This document shows positions 5,629 through 6,865 of a stretch of 6,865 bases of DNA, one piece after another; the first letter of the stretch is position 1, and every line of letters begins with the position of its first letter. The stretch is from Pseudomonadota bacterium. GTDB lineage: Bacteria; Pseudomonadota; Alphaproteobacteria; Rhizobiales; Beijerinckiaceae. The notes beneath the pieces are model-generated. The model ran no database searches and had not been told where the DNA came from. It saw only the letters and a program-made list of their open reading frames with translations. The position numbers and the translations under genes were made by a program. Location of the stretch: contig JAFAAP010000086.1 of the NCBI GenBank assembly GCA_023426505.1, positions 1-6,865 on the forward strand, read 5' to 3'.

Positions 5629-6822
5629 ATGGGTACCTCGCGTACCGGGGCCGCCGGCGCCACCTCCCGGATCCATGTCTCGCGTACCGGGCGGTCTGCG
5701 TCGGCGCCTCGGACGGGGCTCAAAGCCCCCCTGTCCGTCCTGCAGCCTCTTCCTCTCAACGAGATCCTTCTCGGCGACTGCATCGCCAATCTCGAGAAGC
5801 TTCCGCCCGAGAGCGTGGACGTGGTCTTTGCCGACCCGCCCTACAACCTCCAGCTCGAGCAGGCGCTCACGCGCCCGGACCAGAGCCTCGTCGACGCGGT
5901 CGACGACGACTGGGACAAGTTCGCGAGCTTCGCCGACTACGACGCGTTCACCCGCGCCTGGCTTCTGGCCGTGCGCCGCGTGATGAAGAAGAACGCGACG
6001 CTGTGGGTGATCGGCTCCTACCACAACATCTTCCGCGTCGGCACCGCGCTGCAGGACCTGAACTTCTGGGTCCTCAACGACATCGTCTGGCGCAAGGCGA
6101 ACCCGATGCCGAACTTCCGGGGACGCCGCTTCACCAACGCGCACGAGACCATGATCTGGGCCTCAAAGAGCGCGGAGGCGAAGAACTACACCTTCCATTA
6201 CGAGGCGCTCAAAGCCGCGAACGAAGACGTTCAGATGCGCTCCGACTGGTTCATCCCGATCTGCACCGGCGAGGAGCGCCTGAAGGACGAGGCCGGGCGG
6301 AAGGTCCACCCGACCCAGAAGCCCGAGGCGCTGCTGGCGCGCGTGCTGCTCTCCTCGTCCAATCCGGGCGACGTGGTGCTCGACCCCTTCTTCGGCTCCG
6401 GCACCACCGGGGCCGTGGCCAAGAAGCTTGGCCGCAACTTCATCGGCCTCGAGCGCGACCCGACCTATGCCAAGGCGGCGCGTGCGCGAATCGACGCAGT
6501 CGTGCCACTGTCGGACGCCTCGATCGCGGCGCCGCCGGAAAAGCGCGCCGAGGTGCGCGTGCCCTTCCTGTCCCTGATCGAGAGCGGCCATGTCGCGGCC
6601 GGCGAGACCCTCGTCGACGAGCGCCGCCGCTTCCAGGCGACCGTGCGCGCCGACGGCTCCCTTGCCCTCGGGGCCATCATCGGGTCGATCCACAAGATCG
6701 GCGCCCTGACGCAGGGACTGCCCGCCTGCAACGGCTGGACCTTCTGGCACGTGGAGCGGAAAGGGAAGCTCGTCTGCATCGACGAGTTCCGCGCCAAGGT
6801 CAGAGCGACATTGACCGCTTGA
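5629..6822 (+). CDS. ccrM: Cell-cycle DNA adenine methyltransferase CcrM (GANTC-specific)
   Basis: CcrM adds a methyl group from S-adenosylmethionine to adenine in GANTC and marks newly replicated chromosome regions in alphaproteobacteria. The 397-residue protein has beta-class motif order: catalytic DPPYNLQL (69-76, motif IV) first, then the target-recognition region, HPTQKP (227-232), and SAM-binding DPFFGSGTTGAVAKKLGRNFIGLE from 252 (motif I). The C-terminal 80 or so residues (about 305-390, including GAIIGSIHKIG and NGWTFWHVE) form the extra domain typical of CcrM. It is longer than Caulobacter CcrM (358 residues) because of a roughly 40-residue basic, Ser/Thr/Arg/Gly-rich N-terminal extension. 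No in-frame ATG occurs between 5629 and the first conserved motif; the nearby ATGs at 5591 and 5675 are in another frame. The upstream region has stacked inverted repeats and no GANTC site. Confidence 0.93.
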   Translation: MGTSRTGAAGATSRIHVSRTGRSASAPRTGLKAPLSVLQPLPLNEILLGDCIANLEKLPPESVDVVFADPPYNLQLEQALTRPDQSLVDAVDDDWDKFASFADYDAFTRAWLLAVRRVMKKNATLWVIGSYHNIFRVGTALQDLNFWVLNDIVWRKANPMPNFRGRRFTNAHETMIWASKSAEAKNYTFHYEALKAANEDVQMRSDWFIPICTGEERLKDEAGRKVHPTQKPEALLARVLLSSSNPGDVVLDPFFGSGTTGAVAKKLGRNFIGLERDPTYAKAARARIDAVVPLSDASIAAPPEKRAEVRVPFLSLIESGHVAAGETLVDERRRFQATVRADGSLALGAIIGSIHKIGALTQGLPACNGWTFWHVERKGKLVCIDEFRAKVRATLTA

Positions 6823-6838
6823 GCCATTGGGCTATTTG

Positions 6839-6862
6839 GTGACGGTGCGCTGGCACCGTCAC
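6839..6862 (+). terminator. Strong hairpin after ccrM, probable terminator
   Basis: GTGACGGTGC (6839-6848) and GCACCGTCAC (6853-6862) pair perfectly as a 10-bp stem with a four-base loop, 16 bases after the ccrM stop. The window ends three bases later, so a T tract cannot be confirmed. A terminator is the simplest reading; an end of a repeat element is possible. Confidence 0.55.
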
Positions 6863-6865
6863 ACC

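Noticed and set aside
5619..6842. Second plus-strand open frame covering ccrM
   Set aside because: It is a frame shadow of ccrM; the translation is Arg/Pro-rich with no methyltransferase motif.
1..6865. CRISPR arrays, tRNA or rRNA genes, insertion sequences or prophage genes
   Set aside because: No regularly spaced repeats, RNA gene signatures, transposase motifs or phage genes were seen on reading both strands.

Overview
The window is GC-rich chromosomal DNA. It looks like an alphaproteobacterium of the order Hyphomicrobiales (Rhizobiales), perhaps Methylobacteriaceae or a relative. The signs are a CcrM-type GANTC methyltransferase directly after rnhB, GTTC-N7-GTTC operators of the alphaproteobacterial LexA type, a PA0069/Rv2578c-family radical SAM protein, and the intergenic palindrome with CCGTCATTCCGGGGC arms that I associate with this order. 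The genus cannot be fixed from sequence reading alone.

Layout: (1) the 5' end of a short-chain dehydrogenase on the minus strand, cut by the window edge (1-92); (2) a divergent GC-rich spacer; (3) a family-4-like uracil-DNA glycosylase (332-1162, +); (4) a membrane-anchored neutral zinc metallopeptidase of the YpfJ family (1251-2120, +); (5) a spacer mostly filled by a roughly 145-bp palindromic repeat element; (6) moaB/mogA-type molybdenum cofactor gene (2342-2890, +), converging with only four bases to spare on (7) a small glycosyltransferase-like gene (2895-3398, -); (8) a 115-bp divergent regulatory region with two tandem LexA-type boxes; (9) the radical SAM gene (3514-4695, +); (10) a short second copy of the palindrome; (11) rnhB (4828-5469, +); (12) an AT-rich regulatory region with stacked inverted repeats, one CtrA-like; (13) ccrM (5629-6822, +); (14) a strong hairpin at the window end.

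Four of the eight genes act, or probably act, on DNA: uracil removal, a radical SAM enzyme related to spore photoproduct lyase, removal of ribonucleotides or RNA primers, and cell-cycle adenine methylation. The most notable observation is the radical SAM gene. Its promoter carries two perfect GTTC-N7-GTTC boxes, and its protein ends in QLSLF, which matches the bacterial beta-sliding-clamp-binding pentapeptide. Together these suggest an SOS-induced radical SAM enzyme recruited to the replication or repair machinery. The reaction it performs cannot be read from the sequence.
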